From: Acholoe squamosa
Taxonomy: Eukaryota; Annelida; Polychaeta; Phyllodocida; Polynoidae
Assembly: GCA_949317995.1 (NCBI GenBank)
Contig: OX439050.1
Span: forward strand, 23,013,839-23,077,838
Direction: 5' to 3'
DNA: 64,000 nt
Position numbers and translations under genes: made by a program. The notes under the pieces were generated by a model that had not been told where the DNA came from, did not search any database, and worked only from the letters and a program-made list of their open reading frames with translations. Positions 1 through 11,322 of the stretch are shown piece by piece (position 1 is the stretch's first letter; each line of letters begins with the position of its first letter).

Positions 1-471
1 TCATGAGGGGGTTTCTGGTTAAATATGCAAGAGGTAGCAACATATTTAATGTTATAGAAGGTGACGTAAAATCAAATTTCCAAGAATAGATACGTCCATA
101 GTAACAGTCGATCTAATGCTGACAAAATGCATTATCACATTTGCTTAGAAAATTCAGCAAAATATGCTGGAACCAATGTTGCTTTCAAACTTGCTGTAGT
201 TAAAATAAAAGTAAAACGGCTACGTCTATATTATGATACCGCTTCCTCCTTATTAAGGAAATGATACATGTACAAGCATGATTGATTCATCGCATTTCTC
301 GGGTGAAATATTTTTTTTTATTATGAGTTTGTAACATCTGTGGTAACATCCTGTTGTTTCCCCATATTGTGATCGCCTTTGGGTCAGTCAATCGATTTCT
401 CAACTATGTGATGTTTTTTTTGTTGGTGTTGTTGTTATGAACAAAGGTTAGGAAGACTATCAGTAAATCTA
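1..471. other. Unannotated AT-rich sequence
   Basis: No gene or repeat recognised. Confidence 0.5.
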
Positions 472-1181
472 TACACTGCAAAAGAGGTGTTTAACGATAC
501 ACACAAAATTATCTCCAGCACCAGCATTTAAACACCCGACGACTTGAAGTGTTGAGGCGTTTAGCTTTTGCACACTTGTCTCTCAAACACCTAAACACTG
601 GAGTGTTTGAGTTTTAGCATTCAAACACTTAGTTAAAACTTTTGCGTTTATCACTAAAGAAGCATATAGAAAAGTGTGAGAAATAAGTGTTAAATTTAAG
701 TTCAAAACACTGCTGTTTTAATCCCCAAACACCGGTGGATCAACACGGTAAAAGGTATTTTTTTTTGTTTTAACGATCTTTATTGCCAATAAAATATGTT
801 ACCGGTACAAAAGTAGTTGCATCTTTATATAAATGCCATAATTTCGAGTGTATGTGCTGTAGTAAGGTGATGATACAATATGATATGATAAGCAGAAGCT
901 TCACAAGTCTTCTGTCTAAGTTCATATCAAGATAAATAATGCTTAAAACAGCAGGAAATTTGACAATGTACATAATATGACAAGATTTCATGTGGCAGAA
1001 AGACAGCTATGGACCTCATCCCCACTAGTTAAAGTGTTATGGGTTGATCCTTCTGGTCCTAGCTAATTAATCCTTTTACTAGAGTAGGAAACTAGACACA
1101 AATGAACATAAGATAGTAGTTTGGAGGGTAGGGGAGGGAATTTATAGAGAATTAGTAAGGTGTGCAATAATCTGTTTTAGG

Positions 1182-2126
1182 TTAAGTATAGGGTAGAAGG
1201 GATTTGAGGTATATTCTGGTTTCCTTTTTAAATATTTCTAAAGTTTGTGCGTTCCTTCTACCACATGATAGAGCATTCCATGTTATGGCACCATGAAACT
1301 CCACACTTCTAATATAAGACAAACAGTTTGGAGTAATTGTTTTACATAAGGGTGCATCATGTTGCCTGGTTTGGAGCCTTTGTATAGTTTTATAGTCTAT
1401 AGATCTCGAGCGACTATACATATAGTTTACAGTATGAGCAAATCTTCTGTCCTTTAATTTATTACAACCAGTAATATTATGTATAAAGTTTGTGTTTGTA
1501 ATATGGGGTACCTTCAGACATATTTTCAGGCATCTATTTTGAGCATATTGTAGTGAATCCAAATATTTACCATAAGTAGTTGAAAAACAGATATCTGCAT
1601 AATCCATATAAGGAAGTATCGTGGTTTTATAAATTTTCACAGATAATTTGACATCTAGATATTTTCTTAGCAGACACAGTTTATATGTTTTGTAGGCGAT
1701 GGTTTTGTTCTGATTCTTTAAATGAAATTTGTAAGAGAGAAGTGGGTCTAGAGTTACACCGAGATACTTGTAACTGGGGACAATTTGCAGTAATTGGTTA
1801 TTCATGGAGATATTTGCTTCCAAGGTTTTTAGTTTCCGGTTTGATGAAGTAAATAACATGATTTTGGTTTTTGTAATATTAATCGATAGTTTGTTTTGTA
1901 TACACCAGGTATAATAATTTTCTAGGTCACATTGTAATTCTCTTTTAGCTTGTATAAAGCTAATGTGTGAAGAATAAATCACTGTGTCGTCTGCATAAAG
2001 TCTAATATTACATGTCTTGATACATTTAATTACATCAAGTCTTGCAGCATTACAACGACTGCGAAATGGAGCTCTTAGAGTTTTCTGAAATGCAATATTA
2101 GACGGTATAGTGTTAAGGAGTTGCAT
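1182..2126 (-). pseudogene. Non-LTR retrotransposon reverse transcriptase, 5'-truncated fragment
   Basis: A 314-residue open frame. RLYADDTVIYSS near residue 42 is the RT catalytic motif (YADD). After it come the thumb-like KLSINITKTKIM block, SYKYLGVTLDPLLSYKFHL and the C-terminal FHGAITWNAL motif found at the end of many Jockey/CR1-type proteins. The fingers, the earlier palm motifs and any endonuclease are absent, so it cannot be active. The fragment is still open. Its 3' tail shows AATAAA and an A-run near 760-795 on this strand. Confidence 0.85.
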
Positions 2127-2432
2127 GAAATTTGCAAGGTTTCAGTGTTAGAGAAAAGATTTGACATGCTATTATTATGCTTAATGTATAAGAAATCAAA
2201 GACTGTGTTAAATAGACCACAATCCTATAATACAAGGTCTCAAAAGAAGATTGTTTTTGAACTACCTAGGGTTATTACTAGACACTATAAAAGATCGCCA
2301 TGGTTTAGAGGGGTGGCTCTCTGGAATACTCTACCTGAGGAGATTCAGAAAGCTACGACAAAGGTAAAATTCAAGGAGGGTGTGATGAGGATAGAAAATA
2401 TAAGTTTGAACCTGAAATTAGGTTATAATTGA
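2121..2432 (+). pseudogene. Non-LTR retrotransposon ORF2 C-terminal fragment, opposite orientation
   Basis: 103 residues that include PQSYNTRSQKKIVFELPRV and SPWFRGVALWNTLPEEIQKA, the conserved C-terminal region downstream of RT in Jockey/CR1/RTE-like elements. It abuts the minus-strand fragment head to head at about 2121. The two fragments share this terminal domain at low identity, so they derive from different elements rather than from one inverted copy. A-rich sequence near 2896-2914 may be its tail. Confidence 0.75.
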
Positions 2433-2979
2433 CAATGAGAAGCAGGTGTAGAAACCGCGCCGCTTCATATTCATATCCCTTTTCATGTTTACATCCATAT
2501 TGATATTGTTGATGTTCCCATATGCATATAACAGCATATGCCACCAACTCTTATCACTTATTTGAACTAAAAACAAGCTGTATCTAGCTGTAATAATGAT
2601 GTACTGAAATAACGTGTAGAGATGCAAATCTCTATGTTTGACACATTATTTTCTTTCTATTTATTTTGCTTTCAGTTTGTTTGTCTGTACTTTCTATGTT
2701 AATAACCTATTGTGTGAATATTGCCAGCCCCTAATTTTCCATCTCCTGATTGTGTTTATATTGACATTTGTCAAGAACTATGAAGTATTGTACCGTTTCA
2801 TTTGTGACTTTCCTTTGAATAATCAATAAAACTTGGTCTGCTCTATTTCATTATTTAAATGAACATAGCAGTTCATTAATGCAATGAGCAAGGCCAAAAA
2901 AAATAATAAATAAAATGCCCACAAGGGGGTGAGCGGACGTACCTTTTACCGTGTTAATCCACACCGTTTTTACAGTGTA

Positions 2980-3717
2980 TTTCAGGACATTCCATTCCAG
3001 CCAGGATGTAGATGCTGGAGGTCAATAGGATGTGAGTCACAGGGTCACTTCTAATCTCTTAGACGATATCTAGAGGTGACCAATATTAAAGTTTAAAAGT
3101 TTTGTTATCTGATATCATGCAATAAATACCTGTGTGCAGGGGTAGTAATCAGTCCCTAGTAAGTATAGAAAACTGAACTGAAAAGCTCTCTAAATTTTAT
3201 GGCGATACTCTCAATAATATACACATTTAAAAGAAAAAAAACAAACTTATATCTAAGCATACGGAGCTGAATCAAATTCCCACCATCTGTTTACAAACTT
3301 TTGAATGACATGCCCCTGAAGGCAAACACACAATATGAAGGGTCCTTTTATAGCCATTACAGGGGATGTATTACAGTGCCAAATATTGCATCAAAATCAT
3401 AATAAAAATAATGTCATCATGATGTATAGGTTAATGCACCGCTGTATCTATACATGTACTGCTCTGGAGGGTATTTTCAAAAATTCTGATTAACATTCTT
3501 AGGAAATGCCCTGTGGTCCGTATGGGATGGATATCAACTTCTGAATGGTCGGCATAATTATGTGCATCAATACAGTGCTGGCACTGCATTGATGCATTAT
3601 GAGGAAATGGAACCTGAACCTGAATGCATCATGGCGAGGAAAACTGCGAAGAGCCGTAGTGGCGATTCCAATGCGATTCCGATCAGGAAAAAAGGTCACA
3701 TTGATGCAATCCACAAT
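2980..3717. other. Intergenic sequence
   Basis: No gene. At 3541-3610 there is a degenerate copy of the dispersed GCATGAATGCAGCCCTGG palindrome family. Confidence 0.4.
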
Positions 3718-3870
3718 GGGGTCATCCATAAATGAACATTTTTGATCCCCCCCTGTCATGTTTTTTTGGTGCCATTTTGGCAATGTTGATGGGGAATGGA
3801 AAATTAGTCCTGACATGCCGGGCCTACCCCGCCATCCCCCTCCAGCAAGACGTCATTTGTGGATGGCCCC
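3718..3870. mobile_element. Small MITE with GGGGYCATCCAYAAATGA ends
   Basis: Left GGGGTCATCCATAAATGA and right GGGGCCATCCACAAATGA (reverse complement) agree at 16 of 18 positions. The same right end recurs at 8041-8063. No clear target duplication. Confidence 0.55.
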
Positions 3871-3877
3871 AGTGATC

Positions 3878-5012
3878 CAGGGGCGGATCCAGGAGGTGTT
3901 GGTGGTATACAAGGGGGTATTGGAGGTGGTTAATCAAGTGGGGCAGCAAATCTCCATTTTGGAGAGGCATGGTTGGGTGTTGGAAGGCATGACTGAAGAT
4001 GGGAAAGTTTGCGCGGTTGATTGATGAGAGGCATGGAGGTTTGGAGAGGGGAAGGGTGAAAGGTTGGGAAATGGGAATGTTGTTGTTGTTGTTGTTGTTT
4101 CATAGCAAGGGGCATCATCACAAGTAAAAAATGAAAACGTGAATGATAAAACTGGGATTTCACCCGTCTCTACCTCGGAAAATAGTACTTAAATTCCCAA
4201 CATATCACATATTTCGTGAACGCCTGTGTCTATATTATGTATCTGATGGTGTATAAGGGTATATTGCCTATCTCCAATACTGGTCAGTGACCAGTGAGAT
4301 AAACAGGAACGCCTCTTGGACGCTGTACTGATATTAGACGTAACAATAACATATACCCATGGCACTATACCTGTATTATAGGCATACTTTTAATAGGCCA
4401 CGAAAAAAAACTTTTTTTCTTGCATAAGGGGCCAATGATCTATGCATTGTAGCCCTACCGTGCATGTGTATAAAGTGCATTATAATAGTAAAGTTATCAT
4501 TGACATTCTAAAAGTGTGAGAATATTCATTATTGATTGTCAACTGCAATCCTCGGGCTATAACCTTCCATTTGATATGAGACTTTGATTTCTTTTGTCCA
4601 TGCTGATCAAAAGTTCTACAAAAGAAGAGATCTCAAAAGACATTTTATTTCAAGCAAGGGCGGTGATGAGAAACAACTTTTTTTTTAGAGTGGCCTCAGG
4701 AAATGGTAAATTCTTAACGCCCCATTCTTCCTGTCCAGATGCCCCCAGGTTCATGTTCCTTTGTTGTCATGCATAAACCAAATAGGATGGTCTGGTGCAT
4801 GAATGCAGTACTGGTTTAACATTCTCCACGGCCCTCTACCCATGCATCCTGACGACCAATGGTCACAATGCAGTTTGTGGCCCTTGAATGGTTCTCTGAT
4901 AAAACTGTCCCCTATTTTTGAGCAAATTTTGGGGTCCAAAATGTGTAATTAATTTCCTAAGTACTGGGAAAAGGGGGGGGGGGTGCGCGCACCCCCTCTA
5001 AATCCGCCACTG
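3878..5012. mobile_element. hAT-like termini (CAGNGGCGGATYYAG), possible 1.1 kb element
   Basis: Left end CAGGGGCGGATCCAGGAGG; the right end reverse complement is CAGTGGCGGATTTAGAGGGG. These termini resemble widespread hAT MITEs. The 8-bp flanks do not match, so the two ends may belong to different insertions. The interior has a (GTT)n tract near 4079-4100 and no recognised ORF. Confidence 0.4.
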
Positions 5013-6089
5013 TTAGCAGTTTTTGAACCATTGCATTTATGTGTCATGATGGGATGGTAGTTGGCCAGCTTTCAATTAATCTTTTGAGCAATCGAATTGT
5101 GAATACCCTGCTGTTGATTGATTTACCTCTTGGTAAAATATCAATATGAAGGCTTCTCCGTTAATGGGGGGCTAGCATGGGTTACTACTGATACAGCCAA
5201 AATAGGTATGTCTTAGCCAACTATACCATGTGACCAACTCCTGACCAATGGGAGAATTGTTCTGATTGAGGCACCTGCTTCTGGTTTCTTTTTCAAAATT
5301 TGGGTATATAGAAACAGACGTTTGTAGCTTGTCTTTCTCTTTAGATTTCATTGTAATCTCAGTTTTTATATTAATCTAATGGGTGTTAGGGACATAATCA
5401 ATCTTGTCAGGGTTGATTTCATTATGGGGTGAAAAGAAGGGTTAAAACTGGAAATTCTGATCGTGAGCAGTGATTTTAGCATACATGTATAATGTTTTTT
5501 ACTGCTGAGAACTTTGTTGGTGCCCTGCTCACTCTAGTGATGTTTATGGGGTGGCACTACAAAGTCCTGTTTGTGGTGTACCCATCCCATCCCCCCCCCC
5601 TTTAAAAGAAAGTAGGACCAGCAAAAGAACATGTAACTTTTTGTCAAACATTTGGCCAAATATTTCAATCTCAAGAGCTGAACAGTGTTAAGCTACAATG
5701 GTAGTGACTGTTCTCTTCCATTTTATAAACTCAAAAGAGTAAGACTCCCAATCATATAACATAATTAAATGGATATGAATTAGAGGCAGCTGGTAATAAA
5801 ATGTTGGGCAGAATTATAGCTAGAATTATTACTGAAAACTAAATAGTTCAAATTCGTGACAATTGTGCTTTGTCATAAAATTTGCATCACATTGGCAAAT
5901 ATGGAATGAGTTGAAAAAATGACCCCCCCTCTAAGAATAGGTTGGAAAAAAATGACCCCCTTTAGAAAAGGTTGAAAAAAAGACCCCCCTTCTCTGAATA
6001 CCTCCAAAAAAATGACCCCCCCCTTCATTTGGTCATCTCCCGACCCCTGCCATAAATATTGAATGCTCCTTAAAGTTGACTTGTCCTTA
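5013..6089. repeat. Intergenic sequence with a ~32-bp minisatellite
   Basis: Between about 5912 and 6022 a unit like GTTGAAAAAATGACCCCCC recurs four times with varying length. The rest shows nothing recognisable. Confidence 0.5.
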
Positions 6090-6297
6090 CAGTGGCCAGC
6101 TGTGGGTGTTCCGTCCCTCCACTATAGTATACAGCACATGGCTATTGTATTACTGACCAATGGGAAGCATCCCTGGCATTTACTGTGGAGACGGGGGCTG
6201 AAGGTGTTAGTCATAGTGCAGTCGGAGTCTAATGGCGGCCTCCATAGCCTAATGTGCTAATGCAATGGAGGGACAGAACACCCACAGCTGGCCAGTG
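6090..6297. mobile_element. MITE with 32-bp TIRs enclosing dispersed element X
   Basis: The ends read CAGTGGCCAGCTGTGGGTGT at 6090 and its near reverse complement ending at 6297. The interior (about 6125-6260) is a ~140-bp sequence that recurs at 11508-11655 and, inverted, at 13240-13395. Confidence 0.65.
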
Positions 6298-7191
6298 TAC
6301 CTGGTCCTTATGGTTACGTGGACGTAAATGCTGCCCTCTCGTGAGTCAGGACTGCACTGAAGGGTGTTCTGACTGCTGATTGGTTTAGAATTAGACAGAA
6401 GAAATATTGGTAAAATTATGAAAAAAATCACAGGTGTTCCCAAATAGTTGATAAATGGAATAGTAGGTGTGCTTTTATATTATGCCAGGCCTTGGGGATT
6501 TTATGAGGCATGCAAAAGTTAATCTGGCCAATGGAGATTTTTAGGCCCAAAATAGGGTAAAATGGCACTCACTGCACATATCATTCCCTTATTTAAGATT
6601 TTTAGGGTTAAGCCTATCCAACATTCTGTCAGATTGTGTATGAGGGATGAGTTAACCATGCTATGGTTAAAATTTTTACCAACGAACATTTTAGGCGGCT
6701 GTTTTTGTGTGTTATGCTATATAGAAACATAGAGGAAATGGATTTAGTTCCATGTGACCTTATCACAGACTGCTTCAATTGGGCTAGTTTGCTGATAATA
6801 CGACAGATGGCAGCAGTGTGACAAGAAACGTGTGTGCTGCATATGATTATATGTAGTTGATATGTTAATTTTATTGTTAAAAAAAAAAAAAAATGCATAC
6901 ATGAGCCATCATATCTGTGGACATGTATACATCAACACGTTGGTGACAGGATGAAATGCAAGATAAAATGCCATTATATCACTCGCATGTCGTATGTGGG
7001 GAGATTATTCCACTGTCCACGATCCTAGACATTAAGCTATACGGATGAACTAAGATACCAGCTGAGCTTACACTGGAATAATATCAAAACATAGACCTCG
7101 TTCTGTGCAGGTTCGTGAATAAATATTGTCTCTGCAATGTCCTTATGCCCCCCCCCCATAATACAGAATGTGCCTTCCCACGCTTCTTAGA
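6298..7191. other. Intergenic sequence
   Basis: No gene or clear repeat apart from a poly(A) tract near 6880-6892. Confidence 0.4.
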
Positions 7192-7280
7192 CAGGGGCGT
7201 AGGAAAAGGGGGGGCCAGGGGGGCCTGGGCCCCCCTAACCACAGAGGAGGTGGGGCCTGAATATGCCTGGCCCCCCCCCA
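7192..7280 (+). repeat. Dispersed GGGGCGTAGGAAAAGGGGG repeat, copy 1
   Basis: CAGGGGCGTAGGAAAAGGGG followed by GGCCTGGGCCCCCCTAA and GAGGAGGTGGGGCCTGA. It recurs inverted at 9782-9864 with about 85% identity by eye. Confidence 0.6.
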
Positions 7281-9781
7281 AAAAAAAGAAATGTGTCAAG
7301 CCCCATTATAAAATGTACAAGATTCCCTCAGCTCACCACTCAAATTGGACAAATATGTCATTAAGATAGGGAAAATGGCAGCATCGTTTAAAGATGAGCC
7401 TTCAAAGAATAACTTTTTATATAAATCCCATACAGCAATGCATCAACACCAGCATGCTCAAGCCGATTATTAATGGTGGCTGGGGGGGATTTGCTTCCTA
7501 CGCCTCTGTTCTATTGTATGTATCTATTTAGAGTAGCATACGCCAGGCTACATAATATACCAGCAAGTTTAGACATTATGTGCCTTATGTAAGCCTAAAG
7601 CAGACCAAAGTATATATAAAGGTTTCATTGAAATTGTAAATAGTCATGGCAGCCTTGCGCATCGTACACGTTCCATCATATTGATATAATGCATGCATGG
7701 ACCACGTTGTTGAATACATTATCCCTACATTGCATAGCATAGCTCAGAATGCCACCATTGCATGTGGAGTGGAATAGATATATTGGCAGATAAATATCAA
7801 ATTCCATGGGGGCATGATGGGACCAAACACATCCACATAGCATGAATGCCCCCCCCCCTCCCCTTTCAGAGCAGCTTGTAAGCGGAGTCGCTATGGCATC
7901 ACCCCATTTTCATCAGAACAGACGTTAGGGACCATCAATAAAATTACCTTATGCCAAATTAGACCATTTTTTTTACCCCCCCCCCCCTGGTCGTGTACGG
8001 AAAATCAATCCCATCACGGCGGGCTTGGCCCCCTCCAACATGACATCATTTGTGGATGGCCCCTTATTTTTCTGTCCTGGGCGGATCCACAAAGAGTGGA
8101 CTAGGTGGGTTACAGCCAGGAAGATTTGGTCGTGGGTGGGGGCTGTCGCATCACCTACAATTAAGACAGGCTTATCAGGCCCATTTTCACGGGGATTATG
8201 GGGCACCTCCCCCCTCCCTGGATCGGCCCCTGGTCTTTAACAACCACATGAGTGCAGGCAACAACCTTGTGACATTTTCGGCAACAGACGGATGTGGATG
8301 GATAACTGCCTTTCCATAGATGATATGTCCCGCTATCACACAAAAACCGACTATAAGAGAACCCAACTCTTTCACAAACATTCATTTCTTGTGGTTGTAA
8401 TAGAAGCCCACTGAAGTCATCAAATTCTTTTTGATATGAAGTCTCGTAGGCCTACAATAATGCATCCAGGGTGATTTATGAGTAATAGGTGTAGACCTAC
8501 ATAATAATTGATTAAAACACTAGATAGGCCTAGTTGTTATAGATCAGCTCAATACATCCTATTAAATGTATTCCATAACATGCTCACGCCTACACTACTT
8601 ATTTCAGAAATCGTGAATGTAAATGAAATCGTGAAGTTTGTTGTTTATGGGAGTGTATAGAAAGGGATGGGGTCCAATAATCATGGGTCTCCATGTGTAG
8701 TTCTAATCCTCTTTTCTTCAGCTAAGGCCTAAGTTGACCTCAGCCAGGACACCCTCGGTCCATTCAAGCTGATGTTGGATGGAGCTGAGCATGCTTATAT
8801 CTTAATTCCCGAGAGTATGTATACATTGGCTTTATAGGTTGAGTTTCTGTTGTAGGCTAGGACCCAGATGTGCTTCCCGAACGTGCTTTAACATGTCCCG
8901 TTCACGATCCTGGTACCCTTATACAATATCCATTGTATAAGGGTATCAAGTAACCATAACTAGAGTATCTAAGCCGCCCCCGTGCAAATGTCACCCCCCC
9001 CCCCCCACAACAGCAGAGGCGGGGGGGGGGGGGCAAGAGGGGCCCCTCCTCGACCACCTTGCATTGTTAGCTCAAGGGTAATAGCGCATATACTTAGGTC
9101 CCTACCTATATAAATATGTATAAAAAGTAATCTTTGATGAATTTTAGATCTGATTTGAGGCCCAGGCCCCCATTTTCCTAGGCCGAGCCCTCTGCCGACT
9201 CTTCCTATGGGAACGGCAGAGCGCAAAGCCCTCTGTTGCAGTTTAATTTTCGGTACCAAGGGTACCGAATCATTTTAAACATACTTCCCCTTGATGTCTG
9301 CTTTTGAAATTTCAGGCATGCAACTATCAGATACTTTACTAGCCACATGAGCTTTGATGGAAAGATCGGACCTTTGATTGACTTAAAATCCTCTATTTTG
9401 TATCTGCTGGTTGCAGCAAAAGCCTTGCCTTGGCTCTGTGCCAAGTTCAACTTCATGGCCTTAAACTTCTAATTTTTTTACTAAAATATAAATAATGAAG
9501 ACTACAACAGTAAAGATTAAGTACTGCAAGGGTAGAATCAAATGTCACATAAGGTATATGACAAGTTTAAAGAAGGACAGTGAGGGGAAAGTGCATTTTC
9601 ACATGACTTTTTTTTGCCTATGAGGCCAGCCAACTTTGCTGTCAGCCGTTAGCGGGAGCGAGAGGCTGTCTTCGTCTGGCCTACCATTTTCCCTATCCCA
9701 TTGCTATAATATCAATTTAATTTGAGATGCAAAGTTTTAGCTTCTTGTTCAATTCATTATGAATTCTTGGCATTTTTTTTT
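7281..9781. other. Intergenic sequence with G/C-run repeats
   Basis: No gene. Several long C or G homopolymers mark decayed repeat termini (7849-7860, 7976-7987, 8994-9006, 9020-9033). The fragment at 8041-8063 repeats the right end of the 3718-3870 MITE. Confidence 0.4.
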
Positions 9782-9864
9782 GGAGGCCCATACAGACTCA
9801 GGCCCCACCTCCTCTATGATTGGGGGGCCCAGGACCCCCTGCCCCCTTTTCCTATGCCCCTGAA
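9782..9864 (-). repeat. Dispersed GGGGCGTAGGAAAAGGGGG repeat, copy 2
   Basis: Reverse complement of the 7192-7280 family, beginning CAGGGGCATAGGAAAAGGGG. Confidence 0.6.
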
Positions 9865-10062
9865 CAGGCCTCAGAGATGCTTTAGGGCCTAAGCAGCAGC
9901 TTAGGCCTATACCGGTGTCGCATGCGAAATCTGGTCCATGCGAAATCTGGTCGGTCATTCTCCAAACAGACTCCTTAAGTTGTAATCCAATGCCGACAGG
10001 TACAATTATCTGCTTGGAGAGTGATAAGTCTTTCATAACATCGAAATGATTAATACCTAACC

Positions 10063-10633
10063 CCCGGGGGGGGGGGCACTCATGGAGTTATGGCTGCCAT
10101 GTGCGTACACAAACTAGCGGGAAAGGGGGTACTTTTTGGCCCCATGAGCGGACCCCCCTGGACCCGTTAGAAGGGGTTCATTTGGGGCCAATTTGGGCAA
10201 AAAGGGGTACCCTTTTCAAGGGCTTACTAATGGCGAAAGAATTTTTGAAATATTCCAACTAGAACCAAAGTTAGGTTCAATATTAAGAGGCATTACTTTT
10301 CTCAAATTCCCGACTTCATTTAAAGCAAATCCTAACATTTTGGCCGGAAAAGGGGTACTTTTTCCCAGGGAATTATCAATTTTTTTGGCTGGGAAAGGGG
10401 TACCATTTTTAAAAAGATCTCAAAATATGGTCGGGAAAGGGGTAGATTTTATGAAAGTGTTCCATTGAAAGGGTGCCCAATTTGAGAATTTTTCTATTTC
10501 CAAGGTAATTCCCTTCAAAAGGGGTATCTTTTGGTTGATTTCCCCCCGCTAAAAGGGGTACCAAGTCAAGGGCCGTGTACGCACATGGTTACTATAGGAC
10601 AGATAGGGAGTGCCCCCCCCCCCCCCCCCCGGG
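10063..10633. mobile_element. hAT-like non-autonomous element with 8-bp target duplication
   Basis: Termini CCCGGGGG...GCACTC and their inverted counterpart GAGTGCCCC...CCGGG are flanked by ACCTAACC at 10055-10062 and 10634-10641. The subterminal GTGCGTACAC (10102) and GTGTACGCAC (10575) also pair. The interior repeats GGGGTACC-like blocks. An 8-bp duplication is typical of hAT elements. No transposase is present. Confidence 0.75.
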
Positions 10634-10955
10634 ACCTAACCCTTATGATACTGTCCCTACGGCCCACCCGTGACACAGACGATACTCAGTCTAGTCTGAC
10701 AGTCAACCACAGTCAACACACAGCGGCGACGCCCACTTTTTAGGGAGATTCCCTGAAGCCTCACTTTGGTATTTTATGACGTCATTGACCCAGTCGGTGG
10801 TTTCCCACCACAAAAACACTTGGAACAGTAATAGTCAAATGATCCAGACTCCCTTCTATCTCATGAATGGTCTGTTGCCTGCTGCACTTTTCATATCAGT
10901 GCCCTTCCTAGTCGAATCAAGACAGTTGTAACCTCACGGTAATTGTCTATCGGCG
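10634..10955 (+). promoter_or_regulatory. Putative promoter and 5'UTR of SLC12A9
   Basis: About 320 bp lie between the end of a hAT-like element and the start codon. The perfect palindrome TGACGTCA (CREB/ATF consensus) is at 10777-10784. No clear TATA box is visible. Promoter activity is inferred from position alone. Confidence 0.4.
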
Positions 10956-11322
10956 ATGTCGGACGGACGATATGGAAGGCAGGGGCCAGTGGCCGCCTCT
11001 CCGAGCCTGCACTCTCCGAGCCTGCAGAGACGGGGGTCTGGGTTTGGAAATCAGGCTGGAGACGCTTTTTCAGACTTAAACACAATAGTTCCCAGTGACA
11101 GGGCAGGATTGGTGTATTCTGAAGACGAAGGGACAGAAACAAACGCTGTGTTGGTGTTAAATCGGAGTTTGTCCCACGACCATGGCGCCTTGCCGAAGGT
11201 TCAGCATATTGAAGGAGGCGGGGGTGGCGGGATGCCCAACCGGCGCACCCTGTCCACTATCCCTGGGGTCTTCTGTCCTGTGGCCCTGTCTATGTTTAGC
11301 ACCGTTGTCTTCTTACGAATAG
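10956..11322 (+). CDS. SLC12A9: SLC12A9 exon 1 (start codon, N-terminal tail, TM1)
   Basis: Encodes residues 1-122 plus the first base of Gly123. The ATG has G at -3, and an in-frame TAA lies 27 bases upstream (10929), which fixes the start. The tail of about 95 residues is rich in Ser and Gly, holds a run of six glycines (87-92), and is longer than the human tail. The family-like segment begins near [13 protein letters not shown] (96-108) and continues into TM1. The donor AG|GTGAGT at 11323 is strong. The ORF would continue only six codons past it. Confidence 0.95.

Larger units (their letters stand above)
735..2962. mobile_element. TIR-bounded composite block holding two opposed LINE fragments
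   Basis: Left end GTGGATCAACACGGTAAAAG (735-757 in full) and the reverse complement at 2940-2962 agree at 22 of 23 positions. ACCG flanks both sides (731-734, 2963-2966) as a possible 4-bp target duplication. Inside lie two reverse-transcriptase C-terminal fragments in opposite orientation, and both point their 3' ends, with A-rich tails, toward the TIRs. This looks like a non-autonomous DNA transposon that carries retroelement debris. The class is unknown. Confidence 0.6.
472..2979. mobile_element. AACACT-type MITE interrupted by a 2.2 kb insertion
   Basis: Starts TACACTGCAAAAGAGGTGTT and ends TTTTTACAGTGTA. This matches the termini and interior of the intact copy at 48829-49135 (same order of GTGTTTA/TTTAGC blocks). 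The MITE is split after 734 by the TIR-bounded block 735-2962. Confidence 0.75.

Noticed and set aside
1182-2432. One LINE copy inverted by twin priming
   Set aside because: Both fragments contain the same C-terminal domain and diverge in sequence, so they cannot be the two halves of one copy.
3878-5012. A single intact hAT element
   Set aside because: The ends fit, but the 8-bp flanks differ, so it is kept only as low-confidence termini.
7973-8385. Several overlapping ORFs on both strands
   Set aside because: They arise from C/G-run repeat sequence and resemble no family.
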